Source: an uncultured Hyphomicrobiales bacterium
GTDB lineage: Bacteria > Pseudomonadota > Alphaproteobacteria > Rhizobiales > Xanthobacteraceae
NCBI GenBank assembly: GCA_903878085.1
Contig: CAIRGJ010000008.1
Location: forward strand, 62,001-126,000
Length of the DNA: 64,000 bases
Direction of reading: 5' to 3'
In this document: positions 9,289-21,947 of the stretch, in pieces
Layout: each line of letters starts with the position of its first letter
Position numbering within the stretch: position 1 is the first letter of the stretch
The notes under the pieces: generated by a model
Databases searched by the model: none
Seen by the model: only the letters and a program-made list of their open reading frames with translations
What the model was told of the DNA's origin: nothing
Program-made: the position numbers and the translations under genes

Positions 9289-9317
9289 TTTATAATAGCG
9301 GCTTTCGCGGCGGTCAA
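9289..9317 (-). promoter_or_regulatory. Sigma-70-type promoter of ilvBN
   Basis: On the minus strand TTGACC (9312-9317) and TATAAA (9289-9294) are separated by 17 bp. Transcription would start near 9282, about 25 nt before the leader peptide ATG. Confidence 0.7.
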
Positions 9318-9378
9318 GCGGATTTATGCGCCTTAAATGCGCTCCGCTTGACGTTTTGGACGGTCTTCGAGGCCTTGG

Positions 9379-11004
9379 CTAGGCCGCGGTGCGCGTTCGT
9401 GCCGGCGCTTGGCGTTTGGCCGCTGGCTGGCGCGGCGCGGCTTGCGCAACCCGGCTCTCCGCTTGCGCCGTACCGATCTGGAAGAACGCGACCTGATCGT
9501 CCATCGCCTTCGCCTGATGCTCCAGGGTCTTGGCGGTCGCGGCGTTCTCCTCGACCAGCGCGGAGTTCTGCTGGGTGACGTTGTCCATCTGCGTCAGCGC
9601 TTTGTTGATCTCATCGAGGCCGGTCGCCTGCTCGGCGCTGGCCGTCGCAATGTCCGCCACGATATCGGCCACCGTGTTGATCGATTCGACAATCTCGTTG
9701 AGCGCGACACCCGCCCGGTTGACGAGATCGACACCGTCTTTCACCTGACCGTTGCTGTTGGTGATCAGATCCTTGATGTCCTTGGCCGCCTGCGACGAAC
9801 GCTGCGCCAGGCTACGCACTTCCGAGGCGACTACCGCAAAGCCGCGGCCGGCTTCGCCGGCGCGCGCCGCTTCGACCGCCGCGTTGAGCGCCAGCAAATT
9901 GGTCTGGCGGGCGATTTCGTCGATCACACCGATGATGTCGGAGATCTTGCGCGACGATTCTTCGATCTTCGCCATGGCATCGACGGCCTTGGCGACCACC
10001 TCGCCGCCACGATGGGCAACGTCGCGGGTGACAGCAGTCGATTCGTTGGCGTGCTGGGCATTCTCGGCGTTTTTCCTCACTGTCGACGATATCTCCTCCA
10101 TCGAGGCCGAGGTCTGCTCCAAACTTGCGGCCTGCTCCTCAGTGCGTTGCGACAGATCGGTGGTGCTGGTCGAGATTTCGGCCGAGGCGTTGGTGACTTC
10201 GCGCGCGGAATTCTTGATGTTGCCGATGGTCGCGCGGACCCGCTCCGCCATCTGGCTGACGGCTTGCGCGATCTGGCCGACTTCATCCTTGCGGTCGGTC
10301 CCCGCAATCGCAATTCCGAAATTGCCGCCGGCGAGCGCCACGAGCGGCGATACCAGCGCGGTTAGCGGCCGGCAGATATTCAACAGGACGAAGATGCTGG
10401 CTCCGATCGCAAGCATTGCGCCGACGGCGACGATGATGACGGTCAGAAGCCGTATTTCTGCATAATTCGCCGCAGATGACTCGGCCGAGCGGTTGGCCCC
10501 GTTGGTGTTGATTTCGACCAGTTTGGCCACATCGTCGGTCGTCGCGCGGAACGCCGTCACCATGCCTTTGAAGAGCGCCGCCGCCTCGTCCGTCTTATGC
10601 TCCCGCGATAGTTTCAGCAGCTCCTGAGCCTGCTTCTGATGATCGGCCCAGTGCAGCACGAAGGCATCATAGGCCGCGCGTTCCTCCGGCGATGAAATAA
10701 GCGTCTCGAATTTCCGGCGATAACGGTCAATAGCCGTCAATTGCGTCTCGATGTCCTTCTCTGTCTGCGGCTTTTCCGCATCGGTGGACAAGATATGCTT
10801 GACGATGGCCAGCCGTGCTCTCGAGGCGGACAAGCCGAGATTTAGCGCCGTGCTGACCGATGGCAGCCAATTGGTCGAAAACTCCACCGTGGAATTGTTC
10901 ACCGCCGTAACCTTGTTCAGCGCGAACAAGCCCTGACCGATGATGATCGCCCCCATGAGGCCAAAAGCACCCATCAGCATGGACCGGATCGATAAACCAA
11001 ACAT
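9379..11004 (-). CDS. Methyl-accepting chemotaxis protein 1 of 6 (four-helix-bundle sensor)
   Basis: 541 residues: membrane helix at about 9-29, a periplasmic four-helix-bundle sensor to about 185, a second membrane helix at about 188-212, a HAMP domain, then the cytoplasmic signalling domain with the hairpin tip [20 protein letters not shown] and methylation-type repeats. It has the shortest sensor of the six receptors here. The tail is rich in Ala/Arg and lacks an NWETF-like CheR-binding pentapeptide. A GAGG Shine-Dalgarno precedes the ATG. No cheA, cheW or cheY lies nearby, so it must join a chemosensory pathway encoded elsewhere. Confidence 0.95.
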   Translation of the reverse strand: MFGLSIRSMLMGAFGLMGAIIIGQGLFALNKVTAVNNSTVEFSTNWLPSVSTALNLGLSASRARLAIVKHILSTDAEKPQTEKDIETQLTAIDRYRRKFETLISSPEERAAYDAFVLHWADHQKQAQELLKLSREHKTDEAAALFKGMVTAFRATTDDVAKLVEINTNGANRSAESSAANYAEIRLLTVIIVAVGAMLAIGASIFVLLNICRPLTALVSPLVALAGGNFGIAIAGTDRKDEVGQIAQAVSQMAERVRATIGNIKNSAREVTNASAEISTSTTDLSQRTEEQAASLEQTSASMEEISSTVRKNAENAQHANESTAVTRDVAHRGGEVVAKAVDAMAKIEESSRKISDIIGVIDEIARQTNLLALNAAVEAARAGEAGRGFAVVASEVRSLAQRSSQAAKDIKDLITNSNGQVKDGVDLVNRAGVALNEIVESINTVADIVADIATASAEQATGLDEINKALTQMDNVTQQNSALVEENAATAKTLEHQAKAMDDQVAFFQIGTAQAESRVAQAAPRQPAAKRQAPARTRTAA

Positions 11005-11063
11005 ATTTTATTTCCTCAGCGCGTTGCAGGAATGCATTCGAAGTTAGAGAGACGCCGCTGCAA

Positions 11064-13115
11064 TTACGCCGCTGCTGACGAGCGCGCCATTGCCACCGGT
11101 TTAAGTTTAGAAGCTGGACGGAGCGACTCGACCGGGTCTGGCCGCTTTTCGTTCTCCCCTTGCGGCGCATCGATCTGGAAGAACGCGACCTGCTCGTCCA
11201 TCGATTTCGCCTGGCCCTCGAGCGTCTTAGCGGTCGCCGCATTTTCCTCGACCAGTGCCGAGTTCTGCTGGGTGACGTTGTCCATCTGCGTCAACGCCTT
11301 ATTGATCTCGTCGAGACCGGTTGCCTGCTCAGCGCTCGCCGATGCAATGTCTGACACCACCGCAGCCACCGTGCGGATCGACTCAACGATCTCAGTGAGC
11401 GCGGCACCCGCCTGATTGACGAGACTGACGCCCTCCTGCACCTGGCCGCTGCTGTTGGTAATCAGTTGTGAGATGTCCTTGGCGGCCTGCGACGAACGCT
11501 GCGCAAGGCTACGGACCTCCGACGCAACCACGGCGAAGCCGCGGCCGGCATCGCCGGCGCGGGCGGCTTCCACTGCGGCATTCAGCGCCAGCAGATTGGT
11601 TTGGCGCGCAATCTCGTCGATAACGCCGATGATGTCCGCGATCTTGCTCGACGATTCCTCGATACGTGACATCGCATTGACGGCCTTGGCTGCGACCTCG
11701 CCGCCGCGGTCGGCGACCTCCCGTGTGCTGGCGGCCGACTCACTGGCCATTTTGGCATTGTCGGCATTCTTGCGGACGGTGGAAGATATCTCCTCCATCG
11801 AGGCGGTGGTTTCCTCGAGGCTCGCCGCCTGCTCCTCGGTGCGCTGCGACAGGTCGGTGGTGCTGGTGGCGATCTCGGCGGAGGCGCTGGTCACTTCTCG
11901 AGTCGAAATTTTGATCTCGGTAATGATGGCACGAATCTGGTCGACCATGGCGCTGACCGCCATGACGATCTGCCCGATTTCATCCTTGGGCGTGAGCCGC
12001 GGCAGCGCGACGTTGAAATTGCCACCAGCAAGTTGCACCATCGTCTGCTGCACCAGCATGAGCGGGTTGATGATCCGGCGACTGATCAACAGCATCACCA
12101 TGATGCTTAGCGCGCAGGCCAGGACCAAGAGGCCAGCCTGCAGAATAAGATTTCTTTGCGCGCGGTCATGCAGATCGGTCGCATAGTCCTTTGCGACCTG
12201 GAGAGCCGTGTCGGCCACCTGGAGCAGAATGGTGTGCACACCATTGCTCACGCGGTCCCATTCCAGCACTTCATAAGCCTGTTTTTCGCCGGCAAAGCTC
12301 TTTTTGAGAATCGCCATTTGCCGGTCTGGATAGTCACTCTGCAGGAACTCCTTGCGCGCCCGAGCCACAGCCTCGACAAGATTGGCTGGCAGCGCCACGC
12401 CCTTCATGATGTCTTCGATCGTCACCAGTGCGGCTGTGGCGCGCGCGGTGTGACCGGCAAACTTCGGCAGCACATCGATCGGATCAAGCTTTTTATCGAA
12501 AGCGGCGGACACGAAGGTCGCCCCGTCGCCGGCGGCGCTGCGTAGCACCCAAGCGAGGCTCTTGACCTGCATGAGTTGGTCGATCTGCGGGTCTTCACCC
12601 TTGATCAGCAAAGTGAGATGACCGGACATCTTGTCGAGCAATTCCATCAGACCGCTTGTGGTCTTGAAATACTCGTCCACGAGAGCGGGACGGCGCTCCG
12701 CTTTCGGCCGCTTAATCGCCTCATCGGCTTCCTTGTGAAGCGCAACGAGCTTTTCGAACATCGCCGTTATGTCCGAGACCGCCGTGCCGCCCGCCGGCAG
12801 GTTCACGTTCCGAAGTGACGCAAGACCAGCCGTCATTGCTGCGGTTTCGGACGCACGCGCACGGCGCACAATGGGGCTGAAATCGCCGGAGGCTTCGGCC
12901 TGGAGCGAGCGCGTGGAGAAAATACGATCGGATCGAAGGTTGTGCAGCGACGTGAACAGCGAAACCGAGGTCTCCGCCACAGTCGCGATCTGCTTTGCCG
13001 ACTGCAGCCGCCCCCACGACGTCCAGGCGCTCACCGCGAGAATGACGATGATGATCATCGCCATCGTGCCAAACAGCGACTTTAGCAGCAGTTTGACCGA
13101 GAATCTATTGAGCAT
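11064..13115 (-). CDS. Methyl-accepting chemotaxis protein 2 of 6 (long helical sensor)
   Basis: About 683 residues from the ATG at 13115 (a GTG lies two codons upstream). One N-terminal helix, a periplasmic domain of nearly 300 residues, a second helix near residue 335, HAMP, and a full signalling domain with [20 protein letters not shown]. The sensor carries two motifs shared with receptors 3-5: [10 protein letters not shown] near the membrane-proximal start and [12 protein letters not shown] in the middle. The double arginine-centred pattern recalls long helical bundle sensors, but the ligand is unknown. Confidence 0.93.
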   Translation of the reverse strand: MLNRFSVKLLLKSLFGTMAMIIIVILAVSAWTSWGRLQSAKQIATVAETSVSLFTSLHNLRSDRIFSTRSLQAEASGDFSPIVRRARASETAAMTAGLASLRNVNLPAGGTAVSDITAMFEKLVALHKEADEAIKRPKAERRPALVDEYFKTTSGLMELLDKMSGHLTLLIKGEDPQIDQLMQVKSLAWVLRSAAGDGATFVSAAFDKKLDPIDVLPKFAGHTARATAALVTIEDIMKGVALPANLVEAVARARKEFLQSDYPDRQMAILKKSFAGEKQAYEVLEWDRVSNGVHTILLQVADTALQVAKDYATDLHDRAQRNLILQAGLLVLACALSIMVMLLISRRIINPLMLVQQTMVQLAGGNFNVALPRLTPKDEIGQIVMAVSAMVDQIRAIITEIKISTREVTSASAEIATSTTDLSQRTEEQAASLEETTASMEEISSTVRKNADNAKMASESAASTREVADRGGEVAAKAVNAMSRIEESSSKIADIIGVIDEIARQTNLLALNAAVEAARAGDAGRGFAVVASEVRSLAQRSSQAAKDISQLITNSSGQVQEGVSLVNQAGAALTEIVESIRTVAAVVSDIASASAEQATGLDEINKALTQMDNVTQQNSALVEENAATAKTLEGQAKSMDEQVAFFQIDAPQGENEKRPDPVESLRPASKLKPVAMARSSAAA

Positions 13116-13154
13116 TGCCACGCAACCTTCTGGCTGAAATCTTGACGGCGGCGC

Positions 13155-15188
13155 TTAAGCCGCCGCTCGCTTCGGCTGAGCGGCCGAACGGACAACCTGC
13201 TTTGCTGCACCCGCCTGCTCCGGCACCGTCGAAGTCGTATCTTCAATGCGGAAATAGGCGACCTGCTCATCCATCGCCTTGGCCTGATGCTCGAGGGTCT
13301 TGGCGGTCGCCGCGTTCTCCTCGACCAGTGCGGAGTTCTGCTGGGTGACGTTGTCCATCTGCGTCAGCGCCTTGTTGATCTCATCGAGGCCGGTCGCCTG
13401 CTCGGCGCTTGCCGATGCGATGTCGGCGACGGTATCCGCGACCTGCTTGATGGAGGTGACGATCTCAGTCAGCGCCTCACCCGCACGATTGACGAGATCG
13501 ACTCCATCTTTGACCTGACCATTACTGCTGGTGATCAGATCCTTGATGTCCTTGGCCGCCTGCGATGACCGCTGCGCCAGGCTACGAACTTCCGAGGCAA
13601 CCACTGCGAACCCGCGACCAGCCTCACCGGCGCGCGCCGCTTCCACCGCTGCGTTGAGCGCCAACAAATTGGTCTGGCGGGCGATTTCATCGATCACGCC
13701 GATGATGTCGGAAATCTTGCGCGAGGAATCTTCGATCTTAGCCATCGCTTCCACCGCCTTGGCGACCACCTGACCGCCGCGATCGGCGACGTCCCTGGTG
13801 GTGCTGGCGGACTGGCTGGCGTGCTGCGCATTCTCAGCGTTTTTCCTCACCGTCGACGATATCTCCTCCATCGAGGCCGAGGTTTCTTCCAGGCTCGCCG
13901 CCTGTTCCTCGGTGCGTTGCGACAGATCGGTGGTGCTGGTTGATATCTCGGCAGACGCGTTGGTTACTTCACGCGCCGAAGACTTGATCTCGCTCAAGGT
14001 CTTGCGAATCTGGTCCACCATGGTGTTGACCGAGGTGACGATCTGCCCGACTTCGTCCTTGCGGGTGATGCGCGGCACATTGACGTTAAAGTCGCCGCCA
14101 GCCAGCTTCAACATCACGCCTTGAATCATCTGCAACGGCGCGGTGACGCGGCGCGAAATCATAAGCATCATGCCGAACGCAATGACCAATGCTGTTGCCA
14201 GCAAGCCAAGCTGAATGAAGAGCTTGAACTGAGCGCTCGCACGCATGTCCGTGGCATAGTCCTTCACGTTTTGCAGCGAGACGAAGGCGACATTCAAAAT
14301 TCCCGCAAGCGGCGGCAGCGCTAAATTATTCCAGCCCGTCTGATCGTAAGGCGTCTTTTCACCGGCGACCAAACTCTTGAGCGTCTTCTGAGCGATAGCG
14401 GCGTGCTCTGGGTTAAAGTAATCCCGCTTTGCCTTTTTCATCGCTTCGTTCAAAGCCGGGCTCAGCGGCAATCCAGCTGCAATCCCCTCGAGCGTCGCCC
14501 AGGCGGCTTCGGCTCTGATCACATTGCCGTTGTATTTTACGGTTGCGTCCGGCGCTATCGGCATGCCGCCAACGCCATTCAACAAGATCAAGTTGGCATC
14601 GCCGGCGGTGTTGCGGGTCACCCAGGCCTGCTGCTTGATTTCAAGAAGCTGACTGACGAAAGAATCGTCGAGCTTGACGATCACGGCAAGCTCCATCGAC
14701 AGCTTGTCGATCAGGCCCATCAGGGCGTTCGCCGAATCGAGAGTTTCCTGCACAAGACCCGGCTTGCGCGCCGCTTTCGGTTGCCCGAATGCGGCGGCTG
14801 TTTCCCGGTGCAGAGCGACCTGCCTCATGAGCGCCTGCTCCAGCGCCGGCACACCGCTTAGTCCTTGCCCGAGGTCATCGTGGCGCAAAGCAACCAGCGC
14901 AGCATTCAAGGCCGCCATTTCCACTTCGCGAGCCTCCCGAAGCACGGGAATCATCTCGCCCTGCTTGTCCGACTGCAAATCACGCACCGTCGTTGATCGA
15001 TCGTTGCGCAGATCCCGCAAGGCACTGAACAAAGAACTTGACGCATCGGCCACATGCACCATCCGGCTCGCGACGTTCAACCGGCCCCAGGACTCCCAGG
15101 CACCGAGCGCCAGCACAATCACGACCGCCATTGCCAGCAACAGAATCGCCGACTTCAGAAAGGTGTTCACGGTCATCCGGTCGAGCAT
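13155..15188 (-). CDS. Methyl-accepting chemotaxis protein 3 of 6 (long helical sensor)
   Basis: 677 residues starting [13 protein letters not shown], the N-terminal pattern shared with receptors 4 and 5 (M-x-x-R-[IM]-TVN-x-[LF]-LKS). The long periplasmic sensor holds [12 protein letters not shown] and [12 protein letters not shown], the same paired motifs as its neighbours. Second membrane helix, HAMP and signalling domain follow, with methylation-type repeats and the conserved tip. The tail ends in KRAAA. Only 33-40 bp separate it from the preceding receptor, so read-through is plausible. Confidence 0.94.
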   Translation of the reverse strand: MLDRMTVNTFLKSAILLLAMAVVIVLALGAWESWGRLNVASRMVHVADASSSLFSALRDLRNDRSTTVRDLQSDKQGEMIPVLREAREVEMAALNAALVALRHDDLGQGLSGVPALEQALMRQVALHRETAAAFGQPKAARKPGLVQETLDSANALMGLIDKLSMELAVIVKLDDSFVSQLLEIKQQAWVTRNTAGDANLILLNGVGGMPIAPDATVKYNGNVIRAEAAWATLEGIAAGLPLSPALNEAMKKAKRDYFNPEHAAIAQKTLKSLVAGEKTPYDQTGWNNLALPPLAGILNVAFVSLQNVKDYATDMRASAQFKLFIQLGLLATALVIAFGMMLMISRRVTAPLQMIQGVMLKLAGGDFNVNVPRITRKDEVGQIVTSVNTMVDQIRKTLSEIKSSAREVTNASAEISTSTTDLSQRTEEQAASLEETSASMEEISSTVRKNAENAQHASQSASTTRDVADRGGQVVAKAVEAMAKIEDSSRKISDIIGVIDEIARQTNLLALNAAVEAARAGEAGRGFAVVASEVRSLAQRSSQAAKDIKDLITSSNGQVKDGVDLVNRAGEALTEIVTSIKQVADTVADIASASAEQATGLDEINKALTQMDNVTQQNSALVEENAATAKTLEHQAKAMDEQVAYFRIEDTTSTVPEQAGAAKQVVRSAAQPKRAAA

Positions 15189-15256
15189 CGCACCATCTCA
15201 CTCGCAGTCACATTGAAGCTTCGGTGTTTGATCTTTCCGGACGGCTTTTACCGGCA

Positions 15257-17311
15257 TTACGCCGCGGCGGAAGTCTTTGGCCTGCCACGCACCGGTGCTG
15301 CGCTTCGCTTTGGCACGGCTTGGCGCGGCGCGGCTTGCGCGGGCGCGCTGCCGCCTTGCGCCGTATCGATCTGGAAGAACCCGACCTGATCGTCCATCGA
15401 CTTCGCCTGTTCCTCGAGCGTGCGCGCGGTCGCCGCATTCTCCTCGACCATCGCCGAGTTACGCTGGGTGGCCTCATCCATCTGCGTCAGCGCCTTGTTT
15501 ATCTCATCCAGGCCCGATGCCTGTTCGGCGCTGGCCGAGGCAATCCCGGACACGATGTCGCCGACGGTGCGGATCGACTCGACGATCTCGTTGAGGGCCG
15601 CGCCCGCGCGATTGACGAGTTCGACACCCTCCTTCACTTGGCTGCCGCTGTTGGTGATCAACTGCGCGATATCCTTGGCCGCTTGCGAGGAACGCTGCGC
15701 CAGGCTGCGGACTTCGGAAGCGACGACGGCAAAGCCGCGTCCGGCATCGCCGGCGCGGGCCGCTTCCACCGCCGCATTGAGCGCCAGCAAATTGGTCTGA
15801 CGCGCAATCTCGTCGATCACGCCGATGATGTCGGAGATCTTGCGCGAGGACTCCTCGATGCGCGCCATGGCCTGCACCGCCTTGCCGGCAACTTCGCCGC
15901 CGCGGTCGGCGACCTCGCGGGTCGCCATCGCGGATTGCGTCGCGTGCTGCGCACTTTCGGCGTTCTTACGCACCGTGACAGAGATCTGCTGCATGGCGGA
16001 CGTGGTTTCTTCCAGTCCGGCCGCCTGCTCCTCGGTGCGCTGCGACAAATCGGTGGTGGTGGTCGCAATCTCGGCGGACGCATTGGTTACTTCGCTCGCC
16101 GACGACTTGATCTCTTTCAAGGTCCTGCGAATCTGGTCGACCATCGTGTGGACCGACATGACGATCAGCCCGACTTCGTCCTTACGCGAGATGTTCGGCA
16201 CAGTGACGTTGAAATTGCCGGCGGCGAGCTTCAGCATCACGTCCTGAATCATCTGCAGCGGCGATGTAACACGGCGCGTGATGACCATCATCATCGACAG
16301 CGCCACGGCCAAAGCCAAGCCCAACAGACCGAGCTGCATGAACAGCTTCCATTGCGCACTCGAATGCTGCGCCACCGCGTGGCTTTTGACCGTCTCCAGC
16401 GCGGTTTCGGCAACGTTGAGAAGCGACGTCAACTTCGCAATCGACGCGCGTACCCAATCGTCAAGCTTGACGTCGGGCTTTTCGCCGGCGACCAGGGTTT
16501 TCAGCATCCGCAGGCGTGTCGCCGAAATCTCAGGGGCAAAGAATTCCTGCTTGCCCTTCTGAACGGCGGCGGTGAATTGCGCCGGCAGCGGCAGTCCAGT
16601 GATAAACTCTTCAATCGTCGACCACGCGCCTTCGGCGCGGCTCAAGCTCGCCGCATATTTCATCAGCGGATCCGGCGGCAACGGCATGCCGGACATCGTA
16701 TTGGATATGACGACCGACGCGTCGCCGGCGGAGTTGCGCGCCAGCCACGCCAGTTGCTTCAATTGCATCACTTGACCGACGAAGGCGTCGTCGAGCTTGA
16801 CCGCATTGGTGAGCTGCGCGGAGATCTTGTCGAGCAGCGCCATCAGCACGCTAAACTCGTCGTCGACCTCCTTAACGAGGCCGGCCCGCCGCGCGGCTTT
16901 CGGCTGCGACATCGACCCTGCGGATTCCGTATGCAACGCGATTTGCTTGTTGATCTGCTGTTCGAGCGTGGTCGCGGCAGCTTGAGCTTCCGGAAGATCG
17001 ACTTCGCGCAGCGCGATTAAACCCGCCTTCAGCGCCGGGATCTCGGCCTCACGGAAGCCGCGAAGATCGGCACTGACGCCGCTTTGCGCTTCGCCGAGCA
17101 GTTGACGGACTGATGTGGAGCGGTCCAGCCGCAGATTGTGCAAACCGGTAAAGAGATAGGCCGAGGCATCGGCGATATGCGCGATCCGGCTTGCGACCGC
17201 CAGCCGGCTCCATGAATCCCAGGCGCCGAGAGCCAGGACGAGCATCAGGCCCGCCGCCAACATTCCAATGGCCGATTTTAGGAGCGCGTTGACTGTGATC
17301 CGATTTAACAT
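15257..17311 (-). CDS. Methyl-accepting chemotaxis protein 4 of 6 (long helical sensor)
   Basis: About 684 residues from the ATG at 17311 ([13 protein letters not shown]), chosen because homology with receptor 5 begins there. The sensor has [12 protein letters not shown] and [16 protein letters not shown] and signalling domains are intact. It differs from receptors 1-3 near the tip in carrying [18 protein letters not shown]. Its upstream spacer is nearly identical to that of receptor 5, which marks the two as products of a tandem duplication. Confidence 0.94.
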   Translation of the reverse strand: MLNRITVNALLKSAIGMLAAGLMLVLALGAWDSWSRLAVASRIAHIADASAYLFTGLHNLRLDRSTSVRQLLGEAQSGVSADLRGFREAEIPALKAGLIALREVDLPEAQAAATTLEQQINKQIALHTESAGSMSQPKAARRAGLVKEVDDEFSVLMALLDKISAQLTNAVKLDDAFVGQVMQLKQLAWLARNSAGDASVVISNTMSGMPLPPDPLMKYAASLSRAEGAWSTIEEFITGLPLPAQFTAAVQKGKQEFFAPEISATRLRMLKTLVAGEKPDVKLDDWVRASIAKLTSLLNVAETALETVKSHAVAQHSSAQWKLFMQLGLLGLALAVALSMMMVITRRVTSPLQMIQDVMLKLAAGNFNVTVPNISRKDEVGLIVMSVHTMVDQIRRTLKEIKSSASEVTNASAEIATTTTDLSQRTEEQAAGLEETTSAMQQISVTVRKNAESAQHATQSAMATREVADRGGEVAGKAVQAMARIEESSRKISDIIGVIDEIARQTNLLALNAAVEAARAGDAGRGFAVVASEVRSLAQRSSQAAKDIAQLITNSGSQVKEGVELVNRAGAALNEIVESIRTVGDIVSGIASASAEQASGLDEINKALTQMDEATQRNSAMVEENAATARTLEEQAKSMDDQVGFFQIDTAQGGSAPAQAAPRQAVPKRSAAPVRGRPKTSAAA

Positions 17312-17497
17312 GGCGTTTCCAAACCTTTTTTCGCGCGGCAACCCACGCGCAAAGATGGTCAGAAATCCCGAAAGGCCGGTTTAAGAATTGCGTACAGCGA
17401 ATTTGCCGCGCGACTTTGTTGTTCTCGATTAACATTCGAAATCAAATGCCGGGCGTTGCCAACTGCGCGCCGCCTGCATCCCGCAGCCGCTAGCTGA
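17312..17497. repeat. Intergenic spacer, copy A of a duplicated MCP upstream region
   Basis: The whole spacer between receptors 5 and 4 matches the spacer at 19559-19745 with scattered substitutions only. Shared blocks include TTCGCGCGGCAACCC, GCGAATTTGCCGCGCG, GATTAACATTCGAAA and CAAATGCCGGGCGTTGCC. Conservation of non-coding sequence implies a recent duplication of receptor plus upstream region, and that any promoter there is duplicated too. Confidence 0.85.
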
Positions 17498-19558
17498 TCA
17501 CGCGGCCGCCGCTGACCTCGGCCGAGCGGAAGCAGGCACCCGCCGCTTTTGCGGCGCCTGGACCGCGGGCCGAACGGACGGATGATTCGCTTGGTCGGCC
17601 TCGGCCGCTTCGATCCGGAAATAGCCGACCTGGTCGTCCATGTTCTGCGCCTGCTGCTCGAGCGTTTTGGCAGTCGCCGCGTTTTCCTCGACCAACGCCG
17701 TGTTCTGCTGCGTGGCCTCGTCCATCTGCTCGAGCGCCTTCTTGATCTCATCAAGGCCAGTGGCCTGCTCGGCGCTCGCCGTTGCAATGTCGGACACGAC
17801 GGCGGCGACAGAGCGGATAGAATCGACGATCTCGTTGAGCGCTTCGCCGGCTTGATTGACGAGGCCGACGCCCTCCTGCACCTGGCTGCCGCTGGTGGTG
17901 ATCAGCTGTGCAATGTCCTTGGCTGCCTGCGACGAACGCTGTGCCAGGCTGCGTACTTCCGAGGCAACGACCGCGAAGCCACGCCCGGCCTCGCCGGCCC
18001 GCGCGGCTTCCACCGCCGCGTTGAGCGCCAGCAGGTTAGTCTGCCGGGCGATTTCGTCGATTACGCTGATGATGTCGGAAATCTTGCGCGAGGACTCTTC
18101 GATCCGCGCCATCGCCTGGACGGCCTTGGCGGCAACCGCGCCGCCGCGGTCGGCGACGTCGCGGGTCGCCTCGGCGGATTTCGTGGCCTGCTGAGCGCTC
18201 TCGGCATTCCGGCGCACGGTCGTAGAAATCTGCTCCATGGCCGCCGAGGTTTCTTCCAGGCTCGCCGCCTGTTCCTCGGTACGCTGCGACAGGTCGGTCG
18301 TGCTGGTTGCGATCTCCGCGGATGCGTTGGTCACTTCCCGCGACGAAGCCTTGATCTCGCCAATGGTCGCACGGACGCGATCCACCATCGAACTGACCGC
18401 GCCTGCGATCTGCCCGACCTCATCCTTGCGATCGATGTTCTGCAGATGAACGCTGAAGTCCCCGGTTGCGACTTTCAGCATCGTTTGCTGGATCATTCGC
18501 AGCGGCGCAATCACGCGGCGCGTCACGACCAGCATCATCGCCGCGGCCAGCACAAGCGCAACCAGCAGCAGGCCAAGCTGGACCGATAATTTCCACGTCG
18601 CATTTGCGTGTTGGGCCGCCGCGTAGTCCTTGGCAACGTCCAGCGACGCTTCGGCAACACCCAGCAACGACGAGAGTTTCGTTACCGACGAGATGGACCA
18701 GTCTTGTGGCGGGATATCGACCTTTTCGCCGGCGGCCAGCGCCTTCAGGGTCTTCATCCGAAGCGCGGTATATTCCGGTCCAAGAAACTCCGTTCGACCT
18801 TTTTCGATAGCCGATACCATCGGAGGCGGCAGCGAGAGGCCGGAGGCTATGTCCTCAACCGCGGCCCACGCAGTTTCAAGCCTGCTCACATGGGCGGAAT
18901 ATTTGACAAAGGGATCGGGCGGCAGCGGCTGGCCGGCGAGCGCGTTGGAAATCATGACTGAGGCGTCCCCGGCCGCATTGCGCGCCACCCAGGCCAACTG
19001 CTTGATTTCCAGCAACTGATCGACATACGAATCCACGAGGTTCACAGACCTCGTCATTTGCGTTGATACCTTGTCGAGCAAGACCATGAGGGAGTTGGTC
19101 TCGTTGGCGAATCCTTCGACCAAACCTTGGCGGCGCGCCGCCTTCGGCTGTTGGAAGGCCGCCGCGGTTTCCTGATGCAGCGCCGTCAGCTTCGTGATCG
19201 CCTGACTTAGGCCGGCGATCGCGTCCTGCCGTCCGGGAAACTCCGTGGATTCCAATGCGGCCAGACCAGCCTTAAGAGCCGGCATTTCGGCATCGCGGAT
19301 GTCCTTAAGCTGCGGCAGCATGGACGCGCGCGGCTGCTCGGAAACCATTTCGCGGAACGTCGACGAGCGGTCGACGCGGAGATTGTGCAGAGCCTTGAAG
19401 AGATGACCGGAAGCTTCGGTGACGCTCGCGATCCGCTTTACCGATGCGAGGCGGGTCCAAGATTCCCATGCACCAAGCGACAACATGATCACGACTGCCG
19501 TTGCCAGCAGAGCGATAACAGATTTCAGGAGCGCATTGACCGTGATCCGATTGAACAT
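17498..19558 (-). CDS. Methyl-accepting chemotaxis protein 5 of 6 (long helical sensor)
   Basis: About 686 residues from the ATG at 19558 ([13 protein letters not shown]). The longer reading frame to 19693 starts with TTG inside the duplicated spacer and is not supported. The sensor contains [12 protein letters not shown] and [12 protein letters not shown], then a second membrane helix, HAMP and complete signalling domain. It is closest to receptor 4 in both coding and upstream sequence. The tail ends RPRSAAAA. Confidence 0.94.
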   Translation of the reverse strand: MFNRITVNALLKSVIALLATAVVIMLSLGAWESWTRLASVKRIASVTEASGHLFKALHNLRVDRSSTFREMVSEQPRASMLPQLKDIRDAEMPALKAGLAALESTEFPGRQDAIAGLSQAITKLTALHQETAAAFQQPKAARRQGLVEGFANETNSLMVLLDKVSTQMTRSVNLVDSYVDQLLEIKQLAWVARNAAGDASVMISNALAGQPLPPDPFVKYSAHVSRLETAWAAVEDIASGLSLPPPMVSAIEKGRTEFLGPEYTALRMKTLKALAAGEKVDIPPQDWSISSVTKLSSLLGVAEASLDVAKDYAAAQHANATWKLSVQLGLLLVALVLAAAMMLVVTRRVIAPLRMIQQTMLKVATGDFSVHLQNIDRKDEVGQIAGAVSSMVDRVRATIGEIKASSREVTNASAEIATSTTDLSQRTEEQAASLEETSAAMEQISTTVRRNAESAQQATKSAEATRDVADRGGAVAAKAVQAMARIEESSRKISDIISVIDEIARQTNLLALNAAVEAARAGEAGRGFAVVASEVRSLAQRSSQAAKDIAQLITTSGSQVQEGVGLVNQAGEALNEIVDSIRSVAAVVSDIATASAEQATGLDEIKKALEQMDEATQQNTALVEENAATAKTLEQQAQNMDDQVGYFRIEAAEADQANHPSVRPAVQAPQKRRVPASARPRSAAAA

Positions 19559-19745
19559 GGCAATTCCAAATCCCTTTTTCGCGCGGCAACCCGCGCGCAA
19601 AGATGGACAGAAATCCTGAAAGGCCGATTTAAGAATGCCGTACGGCGAATTTGCCGCGCGGCTTTGTTGCTCTGGATTAACATTCGAAACCAAATGCCGG
19701 GCGTTGCCTACTGCGCACCGCCTGCATGCCGCAGCCGCTATTGGG
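19559..19745. repeat. Intergenic spacer, copy B of a duplicated MCP upstream region
   Basis: Near-duplicate of 17312-17497, lying directly upstream of receptor 5. Similarity runs across the full spacer and into the last codons of the preceding receptor gene, both of which end in an Ala-rich tail. Confidence 0.85.
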
Positions 19746-21815
19746 TCAGGCGGCCGCCTTTTTCCGCGCTTGGGCCGAGGCAGGCGGCTGCCTGCGGTGC
19801 TGTGCCTGGGCCGCGGGCCGAACGGAGGGCTGATGCGCTTGGTCGGCCTCGGCCGCCTCGATCCGGAAGTAGCCGACCTGGTCGTCCATGTGCTGCGCCT
19901 GCTGCTCGAGCAGCTTGGCCGTCGCCGCGCTCTCTTCGACCAGCGCCGAGTTCTGCTGCGTGACGTTATCCATCTGGGTCATCGCTTTGTTGATCTCGTC
20001 GATGCCGGTCGACTGCTCGGCGCTGGCGGCGGCGATGTCGGAGATTATGTGCGTGACCACATTGATCGACTTGGTGATCTCACCAAGCGCAGCGCCGGCT
20101 TGATTGACGAGTTCGACGCCCTCCCGAACCTGGCCGCTGGAGTTTGTGATCAGGCTGTTGATGTCCTTGGCCGCTTGCGACGAGCGTTGTGCCAGACTGC
20201 GGACTTCCGTCGCCACCACGGCAAAACCACGCCCGGCCTCGCCGGCTCTTGCTGCTTCCACCGCCGCGTTGAGCGCCAGCAAATTGGTCTGGCGCGCAAT
20301 CTCGTCGATTACGCCGATGATGTCGGAGACTTTGTGCGAGGATTCCTCGATCCGGGCCATGGCTTCGATGGCTCTGCCGACGACCTCGCCGCTTTTGTCG
20401 GCAATGTCGCGGGTCTCCGCAGCCGACTTACTGGCCTGCTGAGCGCTTTCGGAGTTCTGCTTCACGATTGCAGAAATTTCCTCCATCGAAGCCGTGGTTT
20501 CCTCCAGGCTCGCGGCCTGCTCTTCGGTGCGCTGTGAGAGGTCGGTCGTACCGGTGGAAATCTCGGCCGAGGCATTGGTCACTTCCCGCGCGGAGACCTT
20601 GATCTGCATCAGCGTGGCGCGGACCTTGCTGGCCATCGTATCGACCGCGGCAGCAATCTGGCCGATTTCATCCCGGCGATCAAGCCCCGGCACGGTGACG
20701 GCGAAATTGCCATTGGCGAGTTCGTCGAGCGGTTTGGTTAGGGCGCGTAGCGGACGAGCCACCGTCAGCACCGAAAATGCGATGGCGCCACAGAACAGAA
20801 CCAGGCAGGCCGTCAGAAGCCCGAGGCTGAGCACCACGTTTTCCCAGCCCGATCGCTTGAGTTCGGCGGTGTACAATTCGCTGGCTTGGCTCGCGCCATT
20901 CATCACGTCCAAAATAGTCGCGAGCAGCGGCGTGGTCGTGTCGGCCCATTGCGTCGTCGTCATCGGATAGTTGGCGCCGGCCGCCGAGGCGACTTGCATC
21001 TGGTCGGCGAGCGGCTGGAACTTGGCGAAGTAGCCGTCCTTGGCCGCTTGCACGCCTTTCACGATGCCATCGTGGTCCGATTCCTTGAGGTTGCCCTCGA
21101 GCAGGCGCCACATCAGGCCGACCTGCGCGCGGATGCTTTTAATCGTCGAGATATTTTCCGGAGAGATCGCGGCCTTGGCGGACAAAGCTTGGGAAATCGT
21201 TGCACGTTCCCGCCCCGCCGTATCGCGCATGTTCCAGGCCAGGACGCGGATGTTTGCCAGACGCGACAGCTCCGGATCCAAACCGCTGGTGTTGCCGAGC
21301 ACGCCATTCCACAACTTTTGCGCCGCTTCGACAAAGGCCGACATCACCGCATAGGTGTTTTTGACGGTGTCGGCATCGCGCTGCGGCGCAGGCTGCGCGA
21401 TGGCAGCGCCGGCCTTGCTCCGATAGGCGTTCATTTTCTCGCGCGCCGCGTTGAACTCGGCGATCAATGCGGTTTTGCGCGGAAACTCCTGGGTCTGTAG
21501 CTCGGCGAAAGCGGCGTCGATCTTCGCCGTTGCGGGCGCCCGGTAATCCATAATGTTCTTCAGCGCATCCGGACTCGCAGGCTGCTCGGCCCGCAACGCG
21601 TTGTTCACGAACTGCCGCTCGATCAGAATGTCATAGACGCCCAGGATCAGTGCATTCGCGGACGCATTCTGCCGGTCCGCGATTTCCGCCGTGCGATAAA
21701 TTCGCCAAGAGTTGCTGGACTGAGAAGCCAGAGCCCAGACCGCGATCGGAATGACCAGGGCAAACGACAATGCAATGCGCATCGAGATTTTGATTTCGCG
21801 TAGCCGGCGAAACAT
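19746..21815 (-). CDS. Methyl-accepting chemotaxis protein 6 of 6 (divergent long sensor)
   Basis: About 689 residues from the ATG at 21815; an in-frame GTG lies four codons upstream. It starts [18 protein letters not shown], unlike receptors 2-5, and its sensor is distinct, although [18 protein letters not shown] resembles the W-x-x-R-x-x-AG motif of the others. HAMP and signalling domain are intact, and the C-terminal segment [20 protein letters not shown] closely matches receptor 5, so the 3' halves have a shared or converted history. It is the first gene of the array and follows miaA. Confidence 0.94.
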   Translation of the reverse strand: MFRRLREIKISMRIALSFALVIPIAVWALASQSSNSWRIYRTAEIADRQNASANALILGVYDILIERQFVNNALRAEQPASPDALKNIMDYRAPATAKIDAAFAELQTQEFPRKTALIAEFNAAREKMNAYRSKAGAAIAQPAPQRDADTVKNTYAVMSAFVEAAQKLWNGVLGNTSGLDPELSRLANIRVLAWNMRDTAGRERATISQALSAKAAISPENISTIKSIRAQVGLMWRLLEGNLKESDHDGIVKGVQAAKDGYFAKFQPLADQMQVASAAGANYPMTTTQWADTTTPLLATILDVMNGASQASELYTAELKRSGWENVVLSLGLLTACLVLFCGAIAFSVLTVARPLRALTKPLDELANGNFAVTVPGLDRRDEIGQIAAAVDTMASKVRATLMQIKVSAREVTNASAEISTGTTDLSQRTEEQAASLEETTASMEEISAIVKQNSESAQQASKSAAETRDIADKSGEVVGRAIEAMARIEESSHKVSDIIGVIDEIARQTNLLALNAAVEAARAGEAGRGFAVVATEVRSLAQRSSQAAKDINSLITNSSGQVREGVELVNQAGAALGEITKSINVVTHIISDIAAASAEQSTGIDEINKAMTQMDNVTQQNSALVEESAATAKLLEQQAQHMDDQVGYFRIEAAEADQAHQPSVRPAAQAQHRRQPPASAQARKKAAA

Positions 21816-21947
21816 GCTTACACCCACAGATAGACAACAACTTTATGTAAATAAGCGCGAGATAGTGAAAGGTTGTCTAACGAACCAGCTGCAACGGGAA
21901 CTTTGAAAGTGCGCTGCTATAACAATCTAGATTAAAAAACGGCGGCT

